Shown: piece after piece, positions 3,536 through 5,295 of the stretch
Layout of the letters: every line of letters starts with the position of its first letter
Position numbering within the stretch: the first letter of the stretch is position 1
DNA from: Acidimicrobiales bacterium
GTDB lineage: Bacteria; Actinomycetota; Acidimicrobiia; Acidimicrobiales; JABEUL01
Reading direction: 5' to 3'
Length of the DNA stretch: 5,295 bases
Assembly (NCBI GenBank): GCA_027451605.1
Contig: DAIDJA010000140.1
Coordinates: 1 to 5,295, forward strand
Notes under the pieces: model-generated
What the model was told of the DNA's origin: nothing
What the model saw: the letters and a program-made list of their open reading frames with translations, nothing else
Databases searched by the model: none
Program-made: the position numbers and the translations under genes

Positions 3536-5295
3536 TCAACCTTTTTTGGTTCTTTTAACCAAAAATATTGCTGAAACTGCGCTTATTACTACCAGTATTA
3601 GCGCCACAATCATAACCAATAGGAATGAATCCGATGGACCCGATTGAGATTTGGGATTAACTATTGAGATCATAGTTGTAGATTCTTCTTGAATTGTAAT
3701 ATTTAAATTCAACTTCCCATCGCCTGATGCGGTTAATATTTTTTGAGTTCTGACTAATGAGTTTTGATTTTTAAGACTGATGGTCGAATATTTAACCGTA
3801 TAAGTCGCACCGGCTTTAAGTCCGACTACCGTAAGTTTACAATTAAGCAGATTGGCATCTGTTTCAGAGGAGCCAAAGTTCCCTGTGACATCATATGAAA
3901 CATAGTTGTTTACCAATACGTTAAGCGTGTCATTCGATGTTAACGATGCTACTGCGCTCGGATGCTGATAGGGATTTGACGTCTTTCGTGACACATCTGT
4001 CTTTAATAGATCACCGGTCATTTTATGCCAAAGCAAGTAACCCAAATAGGAGGCCTTCGGCTTCAGCTGTTGATTTAAGAGCCCGAATCCCTGATAATTT
4101 CCGGGTGGATAATCTGCGGTGTTGTACCATTCCATTACACTGATTCCCGCGGAGGCGGCCTTTTCAATTGCCGACAGTAAAAATGCGGAAGCGTAGGGGG
4201 TATTTTGCCTCGGATCCGATTCGGCATTCAAGTTCCATTCGTCTATCCAAAGCTGGGGTTTATACATCGGATATTTCTTCAGAATCGACTTGACCGCTGA
4301 GACTTCAGATGCATAAATCTGCGTATTCATAGTAGGAGTGAAGTAACACGGTACACCCGGAGCTTCAAGATGATTGGTAAGACAAAGTCCGCTCTTTAAA
4401 AATGAAGCCGTACCCGCATTCGGATCATCGGCATAGGTATGCCAGGAGACAAAATTAAGCGGTATATTTCTCTGTGATATATATCCAAGGAATGTTTTCA
4501 AAAACTGTGAGTCGATTTGATCTAGTACGTCGGCCATCGCGGGTCCGCCGACAAAGATTTTAACATTTTGATCTTTCGCCTGTAGCTCCAAAGGAGTTAC
4601 GGTATTTGCGTATAGCTGGCTGTAAGAAAGGGCATTTCCGGTATAAAATGTCCAGTCCGGTTCATTCCAAACTTCGAAGTACCTAACACCGTTTTTGATG
4701 GCCCAATTGCCGACCTGAGAAATCAACGATTCCCATTTAGGCAAATCGGTTCCCAAATCCGGCGGATAGTAATTGGAATTAGGGGGACTGCCGTTAATTT
4801 CAGGCTCTAAGCACTTAGGTGAATAGTCGATGATGAGTTCCGGAACAGCCCCGGCTTCTTGAGCGAGTTTAATTCTGGGTTCCAGTAACTTCGGTGACCA
4901 TATTCCTGTACTACAGTTATAAACATCGGTTGAATTTACGGAACCTTCCAACGAGGCGTCAATTCTTACATACCTGATTCCGATATTTTTCATGGGCTGT
5001 ACTTCAGCCGGATATGACAGTTGATTTACTCCGATTACATTTTCATTAACCTTTCCGACCTCGGAATCCGTGTTGACGGTTACTTTCATATAACCGGGCT
5101 TTACGTTGTCATTTATCCCGGTACCCGTGATCAGTGTTTTACCCGTTGGGCGTAATTGATTTTGATTTGAGACTGATGCTTCATTCGACAATCCCTTGGC
5201 AGCATCGGGGAAGCTTAGCGAGCCAGTAATTGTAATGACCAATATCAGAGAGGCAATCAAAACCAAAAATTGAATTAAAGAATTTATCCCCTTGA
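3536..5295 (-). CDS. Membrane-tethered GH39-like glycoside hydrolase (clan GH-A), N-terminus probably beyond the right edge
   Basis: From the TTG at 5266 the protein has 576 residues. The catalytic barrel spans about 75-420. FEVWNEPDW (197-205) supplies the acid/base glutamate E202, and LWIDEWN (339-345) the nucleophile E343. VGGP (239-242) and SWHTY (274-278) fit GH39-like retaining enzymes such as beta-xylosidases and the exopolysaccharide hydrolase PslG. A beta-rich domain follows (about 435-535), then a membrane helix (547-570) and a basic end, KRTKKG. The frame stays open for nine codons upstream of the TTG to the edge (KGINSLIQF). These add a lysine to an otherwise uncharged hydrophobic start, and no ribosome site precedes the TTG, so the true start is probably outside the window. 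The N-terminal helix is a signal peptide or anchor. Cysteines 118, 152, 295 and 307 may pair outside the cell. The substrate is unknown. It converges on the propeller gene with a 20-base gap. GH-A class is firm, GH39 likely. Confidence 0.85.
   Translation of the reverse strand, partial: KGINSLIQFLVLIASLILVITITGSLSFPDAAKGLSNEASVSNQNQLRPTGKTLITGTGINDNVKPGYMKVTVNTDSEVGKVNENVIGVNQLSYPAEVQPMKNIGIRYVRIDASLEGSVNSTDVYNCSTGIWSPKLLEPRIKLAQEAGAVPELIIDYSPKCLEPEINGSPPNSNYYPPDLGTDLPKWESLISQVGNWAIKNGVRYFEVWNEPDWTFYTGNALSYSQLYANTVTPLELQAKDQNVKIFVGGPAMADVLDQIDSQFLKTFLGYISQRNIPLNFVSWHTYADDPNAGTASFLKSGLCLTNHLEAPGVPCYFTPTMNTQIYASEVSAVKSILKKYPMYKPQLWIDEWNLNAESDPRQNTPYASAFLLSAIEKAASAGISVMEWYNTADYPPGNYQGFGLLNQQLKPKASYLGYLLWHKMTGDLLKTDVSRKTSNPYQHPSAVASLTSNDTLNVLVNNYVSYDVTGNFGSSETDANLLNCKLTVVGLKAGATYTVKYSTISLKNQNSLVRTQKILTASGDGKLNLNITIQEESTTMISIVNPKSQSGPSDSFLLVMIVALILVVISAVSAIFLVKRTKKG
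3538..3565. terminator. AACC/GGTT inverted repeats at the convergent gene ends
   Basis: TTTTTGGTT (3543-3551) pairs with AACCAAAAA (3557-3565) around CTTTT. An overlapping pairing, AACC (3538-3541) with GGTT (3548-3551), is also possible around six T. The structure lies within the last codons of the hydrolase gene and 22 bases past the propeller stop. It could slow or end transcription from the plus strand, but the usual T-run after the stem is absent, so this is tentative. Confidence 0.3.

Noticed and set aside
3239..3558. Reading frames of 63 (minus) and 73 (plus) residues at the end of the propeller gene
   Set aside because: Both overlap the well-supported propeller gene in other frames and look like no known protein.
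3937..4143. Plus-strand reading frame of 68 residues
   Set aside because: Antisense to the hydrolase gene, without a ribosome site or recognisable motif.

Overview
The window looks like a chromosomal segment of a bacterium with moderately low GC (about 40% by eye, not computed). The best lineage guess is Actinomycetota, possibly an Acidimicrobiia-like lineage. This rests on the form of ribosomal protein L28 (four-cysteine type with a SHSHTRTKKRWNPNIQRVKA core), the L28/DAK2 neighbourhood, and two genes that appear leaderless or nearly so. It is an inference from remembered family features, not a database match, and could be wrong.

Layout. Positions 1-827 (minus) hold the N-terminal half of a DAK2/FakA-type fatty acid kinase subunit that runs off the left edge. 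Positions 828-1274 are an AT-rich divergent intergenic region with short direct repeats, candidate promoters on both strands and a foldable segment upstream of rpmB. Positions 1275-1493 (plus) are rpmB (L28). Positions 1494-1872 hold no gene I can support, but contain several hairpins, a 14-bp palindrome and an extended -10 promoter. Positions 1873-2142 (plus) encode a small two-helix membrane protein of unknown function. Positions 2244-3515 (plus) encode a membrane-anchored extracytoplasmic beta-propeller protein. Positions 3536-5295 (minus) encode a glycoside hydrolase related to GH39 (clan GH-A) with a membrane helix at each end; its reading frame is still open at the right edge. It meets the propeller gene tail to tail with a 20-base gap.

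The left half is housekeeping: a translation protein, and recycling of exogenous or membrane fatty acids into acyl-phosphate. The right half is cell-surface: a propeller on a Ser/Thr-rich stalk and a tethered sugar hydrolase. Both probably act outside the cytoplasmic membrane and could take part in exopolysaccharide or cell-envelope processing, but nothing in the sequence shows that they work together. I see no tRNA, rRNA, CRISPR array, insertion sequence or phage gene. The most useful leads are the two start codons without Shine-Dalgarno sites, the repeated GTTAAAC word between the divergent genes, the possible folded rpmB leader, and the doubly anchored hydrolase. I do not see convincing evidence of a new multi-gene system.
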